Source of the DNA: Pseudomonadota bacterium
Lineage (GTDB): Bacteria; Pseudomonadota; Alphaproteobacteria; Sphingomonadales; Sphingomonadaceae
Assembly (NCBI GenBank): GCA_023445495.1
Contig: JAEXLC010000279.1
Location: forward strand, 14,126-78,125
Reading direction: 5' to 3'
Length of the DNA: 64,000 bases
Below the pieces are notes generated by a model. That model worked only from the letters and a program-made list of their open reading frames with translations, ran no database searches and was not told where the DNA came from. Positions 12,330 through 21,166 of this stretch are shown piece by piece (position 1 is the stretch's first letter; each line of letters opens with the position of its first letter). A program made the translations under genes and the position numbers.

Positions 12330-13301
12330 ATGACCTTGCGTTCCGTCATCATCGGCACTGGCTCCGCCCTGCCGCCCCGCCGCGTTTCCAACGCCGAACT
12401 CGCCCAGGAAGTGGACACGAGCGACGAGTGGATCGTCGAGCGCACCGGCATCCGCTTCCGCCATATCGCGGCACCCGACGAGACCACCGGCACGCTGGCG
12501 GCCGAAGCGAGCAAGGCCGCGCTGGCCAGCGCCGGCATCGCCGCCGCCGATATCGACCTGATCGTGCTCGCCACCGCGACGCCCGACCAGACCTTCCCCG
12601 CCACCGCCACCAAGGTGCAGGCGCTGCTGGCGATCGACGATTGCGTGGCGTTCGACGTCGCCGCGGTCTGCTCGGGCTTCCTCTATGCGGTGCAGGTCGC
12701 CGATTCGATGCTGCGCGCCGGCGTCCACAAGCGGGCGCTGGTGATCGGCGCCGAGACGTTCAGCCGCATCCTCGACTGGGAAGACCGGGCGACCTGCGTG
12801 CTGTTCGGCGACGGCGCCGGCGCGATCGTGCTCGAGGCGCAGGATTCGGCCGATGAGGGCGGCCGCGGCATCCTGGCCACCAAGCTCCATGCCGATGGCC
12901 GCTACAACGACATGCTCTATGTCGATGGCGGGCCCTCGACCACCCAGACCGTGGGCAAGCTGCGGATGAAGGGGCGCGAGGTGTTCCGCCACGCCGTGGT
13001 CAACCTTGCTTCGGTGATGTCCGAATCGCTGGCGCTGGCCGGGCTGGGGCCGAGCGACGTCGACTGGGTGGTGCCGCACCAGGCCAATGCCCGGATCCTC
13101 GATGCGACCGCGCGCAAGCTCGACCTGCCGGCCGAGAAGGTGATCGTCACCGTCGACCAGCATGCCAATACCTCGGCAGCCTCGGTGCCGCTCGCGCTCG
13201 ACACCGCAGTGCGCGACGGGCGGATCAAGCAGGGCGACCTGCTGGTGCTGGAGGCGATGGGCGGCGGCTTCACCTGGGGCGCCGCGGTCGTCCGCTTCTG
13301 A
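12330..13301 (+). CDS. fabH: beta-ketoacyl-ACP synthase III
   Basis: Starts type II fatty-acid synthesis by condensing acetyl-CoA with malonyl-ACP. The thiolase-fold protein is 323 residues. The catalytic triad is complete: Cys114 (AAVCSGF), His250 (PHQAN) and Asn280 (DQHANTS). The ATG at 12330 gives the usual N-terminus ([13 protein letters not shown]); the longer open frame from 12198 overlaps plsX and is not used. Follows plsX by 10 bp. Confidence 0.97.
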   Translation: MTLRSVIIGTGSALPPRRVSNAELAQEVDTSDEWIVERTGIRFRHIAAPDETTGTLAAEASKAALASAGIAAADIDLIVLATATPDQTFPATATKVQALLAIDDCVAFDVAAVCSGFLYAVQVADSMLRAGVHKRALVIGAETFSRILDWEDRATCVLFGDGAGAIVLEAQDSADEGGRGILATKLHADGRYNDMLYVDGGPSTTQTVGKLRMKGREVFRHAVVNLASVMSESLALAGLGPSDVDWVVPHQANARILDATARKLDLPAEKVIVTVDQHANTSAASVPLALDTAVRDGRIKQGDLLVLEAMGGGFTWGAAVVRF

Positions 13302-13304
13302 TAG

Positions 13305-13320
13305 CTGCGAAAAATCGCAG
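13305..13320 (+). terminator. hairpin after fabH
   Basis: CTGCGA-AAAA-TCGCAG forms a 6-bp stem with a four-base loop three bases after the fabH stop. There is no T tract, so it may be a weak terminator or an RNA processing/stability element between fabH and ihfA. Confidence 0.4.
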
Positions 13321-13415
13321 ATATTCGTTGCGGGACCTCAATGTTCCCGTTTGCTGTGTCGAAACAATCTGATAGGACAGACTCGACAGAGATCAACTCA
13401 AGGGGGAGTTGCCGA

Positions 13416-13715
13416 ATGACGGCCGCGGGAACGCTGACCAGAGCCGATCTAGCCGAATCGCTGCACCGTGAGGTGGGCCTTTCGCGCGCCGATGCCGCGC
13501 GGCTGGTCGAGCAGATCCTCAGCCATATGTGCGAGGCGCTGGCCGAGGGCCAGAACGTCAAGATCTCGGGCTTCGGCAGCTTCATCCTGCGCGACAAGGG
13601 CGAGCGGGTCGGCCGCAACCCGAAGACCGGTGTCGAAGTGCCGATCGCCCCGCGCCGCGTCCTCACCTTCCGTGCAAGCCAGATGATGCGCGACCGCATC
13701 GTCTCGGCGAGCTGA
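13416..13715 (+). CDS. ihfA: integration host factor subunit alpha
   Basis: DNA-bending nucleoid protein of the HU/IHF family, 99 residues. It partners IhfB, which is not in the window. The DNA-binding arm [20 protein letters not shown] (about 64-83) is intact, with Pro at its tip. A strong AGGGGGAG precedes the ATG. A 114-bp gap after fabH suggests its own promoter in addition to read-through. Confidence 0.95.
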   Translation: MTAAGTLTRADLAESLHREVGLSRADAARLVEQILSHMCEALAEGQNVKISGFGSFILRDKGERVGRNPKTGVEVPIAPRRVLTFRASQMMRDRIVSAS

Positions 13716-13729
13716 GCGGGGTTTAGCCC

Positions 13730-14098
13730 ATGCCGGGGGCCGAAAAGGCTGCTGGCGCGCTACGGACGATAGGGGAGCTCGCCCAGGAAATCGGGCGCCC
13801 CCAGCACATCCTTCGCTATTGGGAAACGCGCTTTCCCCAGCTTCGCCCGCTCACCCGGGCGGGCAATCGCCGCTATTACCGGCCCGAGGACGTCGCGCTG
13901 GTGCGGCGGATCCACGACCTGCTCTCCAACCAGGGCTATACGATCCGCGGCGTGCAGAAGCTGCTCGCGGCGGAAAAGGGCACCAAGGTGGCGCGCGCCG
14001 CCGCCGGCACCGCTACGCCGGGCGCGACCGTCGACAAGCAGGGGCTGAAGGCAGTGCGCGATTCGCTCAGCCAGGCGCTGGACGAGGACGGCAGCTAG
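13730..14098 (+). CDS. MerR-family transcriptional regulator
   Basis: A 122-residue regulator with a MerR winged helix-turn-helix (about residues 11-80: TIGELAQEIGRPQHILRYWE, RRYYRPEDVALVRRIHDLL) and a short tail without metal-binding cysteines. The same gene follows ihfA in most alphaproteobacteria; its target is unknown. It starts 14 bp after ihfA and is likely co-transcribed. Confidence 0.92.
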   Translation: MPGAEKAAGALRTIGELAQEIGRPQHILRYWETRFPQLRPLTRAGNRRYYRPEDVALVRRIHDLLSNQGYTIRGVQKLLAAEKGTKVARAAAGTATPGATVDKQGLKAVRDSLSQALDEDGS

Positions 14099-14104
14099 GC
14101 CGGC

Positions 14105-14638
14105 TCAGTTATAGTCGGGGCCGAGCGTCGGATCGAGGTCGCGCGGGCGGGTGAAGTGAACCAGTTCGCCCCTGCCGGGTTTCACATCGCCCCAGTCCGC
14201 CACGTCGAAGCGCATCTCGGCCAGGGTCGCGGTCGGGTATTTCTGCTCGACCGACAGGCGCAGGTCGTTCTCCGCCGCCAGCAGCAGCACCAGCTCCTCC
14301 AGCCCCGGATTATGGCCCGAGACCAGCACCGAATCGGCGCCGGCGGGGAGCTCGTGGACCAGGTCGAGCAAGGTCGCGGCAGAGGCCAGGTAGAGACGCT
14401 GGTCCCAGTGCGGGGCGAGATCGCTGCCATAGCCGGTGGCGACCTGCGCCAGCGTCTCGACGACGCGGACGGCGGGCGAGGCGAGGACATGGTCGAACAC
14501 CAGCCCCTCGGCCCGGAGGTGCCTCCCCATCATCGCGGCGGCGCGCTGGCCCTTGGGATTGAGCGGCCGATCGAAATCGCGGGCGACCGGATCGTCCCAT
14601 CCGGACTTGGCGTGGCGGAGCAGCGTGAGCGTCTTCAT
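14105..14638 (-). CDS. SixA-type histidine phosphatase
   Basis: A 177-residue phosphatase of the histidine-phosphatase superfamily. The catalytic RHAKSGW is at residues 8-14 and the second histidine is in SGHNPGLEE (His109). The short form without extra domains resembles SixA, which removes phosphate from histidine in signalling proteins; the substrate here is unknown. The ATG at 14638 places the RHA motif at the usual distance from the N-terminus. It lies 10 bp downstream of the helicase gene. Confidence 0.88.
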   Translation of the reverse strand: MKTLTLLRHAKSGWDDPVARDFDRPLNPKGQRAAAMMGRHLRAEGLVFDHVLASPAVRVVETLAQVATGYGSDLAPHWDQRLYLASAATLLDLVHELPAGADSVLVSGHNPGLEELVLLLAAENDLRLSVEQKYPTATLAEMRFDVADWGDVKPGRGELVHFTRPRDLDPTLGPDYN

Positions 14639-14648
14639 GGATTCCCCG

Positions 14649-17351
14649 TCAGGCGTTCGCGGGGGCCTCTTGCCCCAGCTTTGACGCCAAGGAAAGCCGG
14701 ACGCGATCAACTGCCTGATCCAGCGTGACGCGCGTCACTCGCGTGCCCGCCGGAAAGGCATCGAGCAGCCGCGACGGGCTGGCCGCGGAGAGCAGCACGA
14801 AGGTGCCGCGATCGTCCGCCCGGCGAATCAGCCGGCCGAACGCCTGGGCGAGGCGGGCACGGACGATGCGGTCGTCATAGGCGGTGCCGCCCCCGGCCAG
14901 CCGGCGCGCGGCGTGGAGCACGCTCGGCTTGGGCCAGGGGATGCCCTCCATCACCACCAGCCGCAGCGAATCGCCCGGCACATCTACTCCGTCGCGCAGC
15001 GCATCGGTACCGAGCAGCGAGGCGCGGGGATCGTCGCGGAAGATGTCGACCAGCGTGCCGGTGTCGATCGGATCGACATGCTGGGCGAGCAGCGGCAGCC
15101 CCTCGCGCGCCAGCCGATCGGCGATGCGGGCATGGACGGCGCGCAGCCGGCGGATCGCGGTGAACAGCCCGAGCGTGCCGCCCTCGGCCGCGACCACCAG
15201 CCGGGCATAGGCATTGGCGAGCGCGGCGGTGTCGCCGCGCTTCACATCGGTGACGATCAGCACCTCGGCCTGTTCGGCATAGTTGAACGGGCTGACCGCC
15301 GAGAAACGCTGGGGCGGGCGCATCAGATGGACCGCGCCCGAGCGCGCCTCGGCCACGTCCCAGTCGCCGCCGGCGCGAAGCGTCGCCGAGGTTATCAGCG
15401 CGCCGTGCGCCTGCTTGAGCACGGTCTCGGCAAAGGGCTTGGATGGATCGAGCCAGTGGCGGTGGAGGCCGATGTCATATTCGCGCCCCTCGACCCGATC
15501 GACCGCCAGCCAGTCGACGAACGCCGAATCGGCCGGACCGCCGATCCGCGCGATCAGCGCGAGCCAGGCACCGACGGTGTCGGCACGCCAGCCGAGCGAC
15601 GCGACCGCGCCTTCGATCCGGGCACGGGCAGGGCCGTCCATCCAGTCGGGCGCTTCGGTGAGCACCGCTTCGAGCCGGCGGCCGAGATGGACGAGCGGGC
15701 GGAGCAGCGCGTCGAGCGCTTCGCCGGCAGGGCCGGCAGCCTCGACCAGGGCGGCATCGGGCTCGGCCAGCTCGGTCTCGAGGCCATAGCCGGCTTCCGC
15801 CGCGCCATTGACGTCGCGGGCATAGACCAGCCCGCGCACCGCCGCGAGAAGCTGCTCCACCGGGCCGAAGGGCTCGCCTTCGTTGAGGCGCTGCAGCCAG
15901 CCGTCGCTGGGCAGCGCGCGCGCGGCCTCGACTGCCTCGGCGATCGCGCGGCCGCCTTCCTCGTCATAACTCGCGACATCCGAGAGGCGCGCAGCCAAAC
16001 CCCGGCGCCGGCCGCGCGAGCCCGATTCGGGCCCGGTCACCCAGCGGCGGATCTCGATCGATTCCTGCCCCGTCAGCGCGGCGGCGAACATCGCATCGGC
16101 GGCATCGAACAGGTGATGCCCCTCGTCGAAGACATAGCGGGTCGGGCGGCTCGCCGTCTCGCGGCCTCGCGCCGCGTTGACCATCACCAGTGCGTGGTTG
16201 GCGATGACGATGTCGGCATCGGCCGAGGCGCGGGCGGCGCGCTCGATGAAGCATTTCCGGTAATGCGGGCAGCCGGCATAGATGCACTCGCCGCGCCGGT
16301 CGGTGAGCGCGGTCGAGCCGTTGCGGCGGAACAAGGTGGGAAGCCAGCCGGGCAGGTCGCCACCGACCATGTCGCCATCGGCGGTATAGGCCGCCCAGCG
16401 CGCGACCAGCTGGGCAAGGATCGCCGCCCGGCCCGCAAAGCCGCCCTGCAAAGCATCCTCGAGATTGAGCAGGCAGACATAATTCTCGCGGCCCTTGCGG
16501 GTGACGATCTTCTTCCTGCGTTGCTCGGGATCGGCGACCAGCCGCTCGCCTTCATGGCCGAGCTGGCGTTGCAGCGCCTTGGTGAAGGTGGAGACCCAGA
16601 CCGCGCCACCGGCCTGCTCGGCCCAGAGCGAGGCGGGGGCGAGATAGCCCAATGTCTTGCCGATGCCGGTGCCGGCCTCCGCCAGCACCAGGTTCGGCGA
16701 TTCGCGCATGTCACGCGGGGCGAAGGCACCGGCGGCGGCGGCAGCATAATCGCGCTGGCCCTGGCGCTGCTCGGCGCCGCTGCCGGTGAGCCGGGCGAGG
16801 CGATCGGCGACCTCGCCATCGTTGAGCGTCACCGTGCGCGGTGCGGCGCGGGGCGGCTGCTCGATCCATTCGGGGAGTTTGGAGAACAGCCAGCGCTCGG
16901 CCTGGGCAGGCTTGGCGAGACGCTGGCTGAGCGCCGGCGCCCAGGGCCAGCGCAGGCGGAACAGCGATTGCACCGCGTTCCAGGCGCCTTCGCGCTCGGG
17001 CCAATTGCCTTCGGTCACAGCCAGCAGCTTCGCGGCGGCATCGCGCAGGAACGGGGCGATATCGGCGTCGTTCGCCGGCGCTTCGAGCCCGGAGACGCGC
17101 GCCAGCCCCTTGGGCGTGGGCACCATGAAGCGCGCGGGATGGAGAAAGGCGAACAGCTCAAGCAGATCGAGCCCGGACAGATCGGCATAGCCAAGCCGCT
17201 GGCCGATCAGCGGGGCATTCAGGAGGATCACCGGCGTATCGGCGGCGATGCGGATCGCCTCGCCCCGACTGATCGCCCGGCAATCGCCATCCGGCGTGGC
17301 GATCCAGACGCCGCCATGGCTGGCGTGGAGGGCGGGATAGGGCAGGGTCAT
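14649..17351 (-). CDS. ATP-dependent DNA helicase, DinG/XPD-like
   Basis: A 900-residue superfamily 2 helicase of the DinG/Rad3 group, expected to unwind DNA 5'-3' during repair. Walker A is AEAGTGIGKT (224-233) and the DEAH-type box is DEGH (409-412). Four cysteines at 293, 356, 361 and 367 have the spacing of the 4Fe-4S cluster found in this family. The C-terminal half contains the second RecA-like domain (ITSATL, GVDVPGDSLRLVVMEG, QAFGRLIRR). An N-terminal ~200-residue extension is typical of the alphaproteobacterial form. It overlaps the upstream gene by 4 bp (ATGA). Confidence 0.92.
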   Translation of the reverse strand: MTLPYPALHASHGGVWIATPDGDCRAISRGEAIRIAADTPVILLNAPLIGQRLGYADLSGLDLLELFAFLHPARFMVPTPKGLARVSGLEAPANDADIAPFLRDAAAKLLAVTEGNWPEREGAWNAVQSLFRLRWPWAPALSQRLAKPAQAERWLFSKLPEWIEQPPRAAPRTVTLNDGEVADRLARLTGSGAEQRQGQRDYAAAAAGAFAPRDMRESPNLVLAEAGTGIGKTLGYLAPASLWAEQAGGAVWVSTFTKALQRQLGHEGERLVADPEQRRKKIVTRKGRENYVCLLNLEDALQGGFAGRAAILAQLVARWAAYTADGDMVGGDLPGWLPTLFRRNGSTALTDRRGECIYAGCPHYRKCFIERAARASADADIVIANHALVMVNAARGRETASRPTRYVFDEGHHLFDAADAMFAAALTGQESIEIRRWVTGPESGSRGRRRGLAARLSDVASYDEEGGRAIAEAVEAARALPSDGWLQRLNEGEPFGPVEQLLAAVRGLVYARDVNGAAEAGYGLETELAEPDAALVEAAGPAGEALDALLRPLVHLGRRLEAVLTEAPDWMDGPARARIEGAVASLGWRADTVGAWLALIARIGGPADSAFVDWLAVDRVEGREYDIGLHRHWLDPSKPFAETVLKQAHGALITSATLRAGGDWDVAEARSGAVHLMRPPQRFSAVSPFNYAEQAEVLIVTDVKRGDTAALANAYARLVVAAEGGTLGLFTAIRRLRAVHARIADRLAREGLPLLAQHVDPIDTGTLVDIFRDDPRASLLGTDALRDGVDVPGDSLRLVVMEGIPWPKPSVLHAARRLAGGGTAYDDRIVRARLAQAFGRLIRRADDRGTFVLLSAASPSRLLDAFPAGTRVTRVTLDQAVDRVRLSLASKLGQEAPANA

Positions 17352-18427
17352 CGCACGCCAGGCCGCAGCACGGCGAGGAAGCGATCGGCATCGGGCAGGC
17401 CACGCAGATCCTCGCTGCGCACGTCATCCTTCGTCCGGACGGTGAGCGCGACCCAGGCGCGGCGGCCCTTGCGCTCGACGATCGTCGCATCGATCAGCTC
17501 GGCAAAGGCGAGATCGCGGTAGAAGCGCCCCGACAGCGGAGCCGCCCAGGCGATGCGCCGGTCGGTCACCACCACCGTCCCGAACAGGTCGAAGAACCAG
17601 GCGCGCAGCCGCTCATGAAAGACGGCGAGCACATAGAGCGCGAGATAGCCGAACAGGCAGAATGTCATGCAGGAAAAGAACAGCGCGACGATCAGCATGG
17701 GTTCCCGGCTCCAGATCATCCACTGCGCGACAAGGAAGAAGAGCAGCGGCAGGCACACCGCGAACAGCAGGAAGGCGCGGCCGGAATCGAACGAGGCGAG
17801 GCCGGGGCGCCCGCGCCACCGCACTGACTCGCCGGGGACGAGCGTGTCGATTTCGGCGGGCTGCTCGATCGCATCGAGCGCGGGACATTCAACGCCGAGA
17901 CCGCGCAGCACCGTGAGCACGCGCGCGGCGTCGCGGCTGCCGAGCAGCATCAGGATCCGCTGGCGGTTGCCGCCGACGATGCGCACCCGGTGCCAGGCGC
18001 CATAGCCATGCACGAGGACGCGGCGGATATCGGCGATCGCGATCCGGTCGGCCATGCCATCGAAACGGCTTTCCGCCGCCTGCCCATCGACGCGGTAACG
18101 CTGGTTGCCACTCCGTACGATCGTCAGCAGGATCGCCCCGAGGGCAAGCCCCAGGACCAGCAGGACGAGCCCGATCGCACCCCAGCTGACCGCGGCGGCG
18201 GTTTGATCGTCGAGCGGGAAACTTTGCCCGCCGATCTGCAACTGCGAGGTGCCGGGAATCCGCGGCATCAGCCCGGCAGCCAGCCAGCCGCCGGCGAACA
18301 GCCCTAGCGCGATGAACGGCGGCAACCAGAACGCCAGCGCGGCGCTGCGCGAGCTGTGTCCCTCCCAAAGCGCCGGCCCGGGCAGATCGTCGCCATGGCT
18401 GGCCGGAAGGGCGGGATGCGCGGTCAT
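17348..18427 (-). CDS. membrane protein with PH-like segments, function unknown
   Basis: A 359-residue protein with about four transmembrane helices: two in the N-terminal third (near 32-52 and 83-106) and two near 235-290. Between and after them are soluble beta-rich stretches; the last one (GTVVVTDRRIAWAAP) resembles bacterial PH-like domains. The ATG at 18427 is preferred over the open frame back to 18616. It is translationally coupled to the helicase gene by an ATGA overlap, yet no helicase-linked role can be inferred. Confidence 0.7.
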   Translation of the reverse strand: MTAHPALPASHGDDLPGPALWEGHSSRSAALAFWLPPFIALGLFAGGWLAAGLMPRIPGTSQLQIGGQSFPLDDQTAAAVSWGAIGLVLLVLGLALGAILLTIVRSGNQRYRVDGQAAESRFDGMADRIAIADIRRVLVHGYGAWHRVRIVGGNRQRILMLLGSRDAARVLTVLRGLGVECPALDAIEQPAEIDTLVPGESVRWRGRPGLASFDSGRAFLLFAVCLPLLFFLVAQWMIWSREPMLIVALFFSCMTFCLFGYLALYVLAVFHERLRAWFFDLFGTVVVTDRRIAWAAPLSGRFYRDLAFAELIDATIVERKGRRAWVALTVRTKDDVRSEDLRGLPDADRFLAVLRPGVR

Positions 18428-18584
18428 GTACGCCTTTCGTTCTAGCGCCGCTTGGCCGGCAAAGTGAAGGGAGCGGGGCACATTCTTTTTACTTTTTACC
18501 CCGCGCGTGAGGACGGGCCGCAGCGGGTGCACGCGCGGGCGCATTCCAGTAAACGCCCGGATAACTTCAAATATTTCACCAGTC

Positions 18585-18600
18585 AGTTCCATATGGGACT
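18585..18600. promoter_or_regulatory. imperfect palindrome upstream of the 18717 gene
   Basis: AGTTCCATATGGGACT matches its own reverse complement at 14 of 16 positions and lies 117 bp before the start. It sits in a 289-bp gap visibly less GC-rich than its surroundings. It could be an operator for a dimeric regulator. Confidence 0.3.
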
Positions 18601-18716
18601 GCAGGACTTCTTCCAATTTCCTCTATTCAGCGACAGTCGCAAACCGCCGGTGATCTCGATCCCGGCGTTCCCACAAAAGAAAAGATTCACCCATCCTTTC
18701 ATCGTGGAGACTTGTC

Positions 18717-19397
18717 ATGCCTGATACACTTCCCGCATTCCCGACCATCGACAGCCTGAACTGGTCGCCGCCTTCGCAGACCGAACCTGTCGAGATGGTG
18801 CGGTCCACCCGCAACCTCATCATCTATGCCGATGCCGACAACGCCAACTACCAGGACAATGTCTGGGACCAGGAAACCGGCGACGGCGCGCCGCGGCTCA
18901 ACAACTGGTGGGATGGCAATGCGCCGGTGGCGCGCCAGTTCGTGCTGCGCAAATATTGGAAGATGGTGCCCGGCACCTTCACCCATCTCTCCCCCGGCAC
19001 CCAGCTGCAGAAGAGCTGGGAATATGACCATGGCATCTCGACCACCGACACCGAATCGATCACCGCGCAGATGGGCTTTTCGGGCGGCGGGCTCAGCGCC
19101 AGCCTGAGCGCTACGCTCTCGCATTCGGTGACGATCAACGACCTGCAGAAGACCACCACCCAGTTCACCATCCAGCCGCCCGCCTCGGGCACCCGGGTGT
19201 GGCTGCTATGGGATCTGATGTACCAGTTCATGATCGTCCGCAGCGACAGCAACGACCCGATCCCGCAGGGCACCTATCGCGGCGACGTCGATTTCAGCAA
19301 CGACGACCATTATTCCGGCGCCTATCTCAACTATCGCTGGACGAACCTGACCGTGTCGGCGGGCATATTGTGCCCGCAGGACCGGGTCTTCGCCTGA
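18717..19397 (+). CDS. uncharacterised 226-residue protein with an aerolysin-like strand pattern
   Basis: I do not recognise this protein. GGAGA lies six bases before the ATG. There is no signal peptide. The N-terminal half is rich in Trp, Asp and Asn. Residues 107-141 are Ser/Thr/Gly-rich with small polar and hydrophobic residues alternating (ITAQMGFSGGGLSASLSATL), followed by TTTQFTIQPP. This is the pattern of the membrane-inserting hairpin of aerolysin/ETX-type beta-pore-forming proteins. The call rests on pattern only; a non-toxic beta-sandwich protein is equally possible. The gene stands alone in a less GC-rich setting, which suggests acquisition by transfer. Confidence 0.6.
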   Translation: MPDTLPAFPTIDSLNWSPPSQTEPVEMVRSTRNLIIYADADNANYQDNVWDQETGDGAPRLNNWWDGNAPVARQFVLRKYWKMVPGTFTHLSPGTQLQKSWEYDHGISTTDTESITAQMGFSGGGLSASLSATLSHSVTINDLQKTTTQFTIQPPASGTRVWLLWDLMYQFMIVRSDSNDPIPQGTYRGDVDFSNDDHYSGAYLNYRWTNLTVSAGILCPQDRVFA

Positions 19398-19496
19398 CGC
19401 GCTTCCGGCCCTTCCCATCGCGGAGGGGCCGGATTTGGCTCCTGACGCTTCCGAAAACTTGCAAAAACGCGGTGTTTCGCGCACGCGCGACCGATC

Positions 19497-21086
19497 ATGA
19501 CAGACGATAGCATCCTGCGCGCAGCCGCACTCGAGTCCAAGGCCTGGCCCTACGAAGAAGCGCGCAAGCTGGTGAAACGCTATCCGCAGGGCAAGCCCGA
19601 CGGCTCGCCGGTGCTGTTCGAGACGGGCTATGGCCCCTCGGGCCTGCCGCATATCGGCACCTTCCAGGAAGTGCTGCGCACCACCATGGTGCGCCACGCC
19701 TATGAAGAGATGACCGGTCACAAGACCCGGCTGATCGCGTTCAGCGACGACATGGACGGGCTGCGCAAGGTGCCCGACAATGTGCCGAACCAGGCGCTGC
19801 TCGCCGAGCATCTCGGCAAGCCGCTGTCGCGCATCCCCGATCCGTTCGAGAAGTTCGACAGCTTCGCCGCGCACAACAACGCGATGCTGCGCGAATTCCT
19901 CGATCGCTTCGGCTTCGAGTACGAGTTCGCGTCGTCGACCGACTATTATGGCTCGGGCCGCTTCGACGAAGCGCTGCGCAACGTGCTGCGCAACTACCAG
20001 GCGATCATGGACGTGATGCTGCCGACTCTCCGGGCGGAGCGTCAGGCGACCTATTCGCCGGTGCTGCCGGTGAGCCCGAAGAGCGGCGTGGTGCTGCAGG
20101 TGCCGGTGGAAGTCGTCGATGCCGAGGCGGGGATCATCCGCTTCGTGGACACCTCTGATTCTGGGGCAGAGACGATCGAGCAGTCGATCTTCGGCGGCCA
20201 GGCCAAGCTTCAGTGGAAGCCCGACTGGGGCATGCGCTGGGCGGCGCTGGGCGTCGATTACGAGATGTACGGCAAGGACCTGATCGACAGCGGCATCCAG
20301 AGCGGCAAGATCACCCAGGTGCTCGGCGGCCGGCGCCCCGAGGGGCTGATCTACGAGCTGTTCCTCGACGCCAAGGGCGAGAAGATCTCCAAGTCCAAGG
20401 GCAATGGCCTGTCGATCGAGGAATGGCTGACCTATGGCCCCGACGAGAGCCTTGCCTTCTACATCTATCGCGAGCCCAAGAAGGCGAAGTCGCTGCACCT
20501 CGGGCTGATCCCGCGCGCGATCGAGGAATATTGGCAGTTCCGCGCCAACTACCCAACCCAGGAGATCGCGCAGAAGCTCGGCAATCCGGTCCACCATATC
20601 CACAATGGCAAGGTGCCGGCCGAGACGCTGCCGGTGACCTTCGGGCTGCTGCTCAACCTGGTCAGCCTGCCGGGCGTGGGCAATCGCGAGACGATCTGGG
20701 GCTTCCTCCGCCGCTATTCGCCGGACCTTTCGCCCGAATCGCATCCCGAGCTCGACCGGATGGTCGGCTATGCGATCCGCTATGCGAAGGATTTCGTCGA
20801 ACCGACGCTCCAGCGCCGTGCGCCGAGCGAAGCGGAGGCGGGTGCGCTGCGCCAGCTCGACGCCCAGCTCGCCGAGCTGCCCGAGAATGCTCCGGCCGAG
20901 GACATCCAGAACATCGTCTACGAGATCGGCAAGACCGACGCGTTCGAGAATCTCCGCGACTGGTTCAAGGCGCTCTACGAGACGCTGCTCGGCAGCGAGC
21001 AGGGGCCGCGCATGGGCAGCTTCATCGCGCTCTACGGGATCGAGAACAGCCGCAAGCTGATCGCCGAGGCGCTGGCAAAGGCATGA
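19497..21086 (+). CDS. lysK: lysyl-tRNA synthetase, class I
   Basis: Charges tRNA-Lys with lysine. This is the class I (Rossmann-fold) enzyme, common in alphaproteobacteria and archaea, not the class II LysS. The HIGH-type motif PHIGT is at residues 51-55 and the KMSKS-type motif KISKSKG near residue 296. Its 529 residues are the normal length. The C-terminal helical anticodon-binding part follows. It is a single gene with about 100 bp upstream. Confidence 0.96.
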   Translation: MTDDSILRAAALESKAWPYEEARKLVKRYPQGKPDGSPVLFETGYGPSGLPHIGTFQEVLRTTMVRHAYEEMTGHKTRLIAFSDDMDGLRKVPDNVPNQALLAEHLGKPLSRIPDPFEKFDSFAAHNNAMLREFLDRFGFEYEFASSTDYYGSGRFDEALRNVLRNYQAIMDVMLPTLRAERQATYSPVLPVSPKSGVVLQVPVEVVDAEAGIIRFVDTSDSGAETIEQSIFGGQAKLQWKPDWGMRWAALGVDYEMYGKDLIDSGIQSGKITQVLGGRRPEGLIYELFLDAKGEKISKSKGNGLSIEEWLTYGPDESLAFYIYREPKKAKSLHLGLIPRAIEEYWQFRANYPTQEIAQKLGNPVHHIHNGKVPAETLPVTFGLLLNLVSLPGVGNRETIWGFLRRYSPDLSPESHPELDRMVGYAIRYAKDFVEPTLQRRAPSEAEAGALRQLDAQLAELPENAPAEDIQNIVYEIGKTDAFENLRDWFKALYETLLGSEQGPRMGSFIALYGIENSRKLIAEALAKA

Positions 21087-21166
21087 ACGCCAGGATCGGC
21101 GCGGTTCCGGCAGGGGCCGTGCCGATCCTGCTTTGCAGCGCGACACCCACCCCATAGAGATCGGGC

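Noticed and set aside
14913..17522. 869-codon open frame opposite the DinG-like helicase
   Set aside because: Same antisense effect; the helicase motifs are on the other strand.
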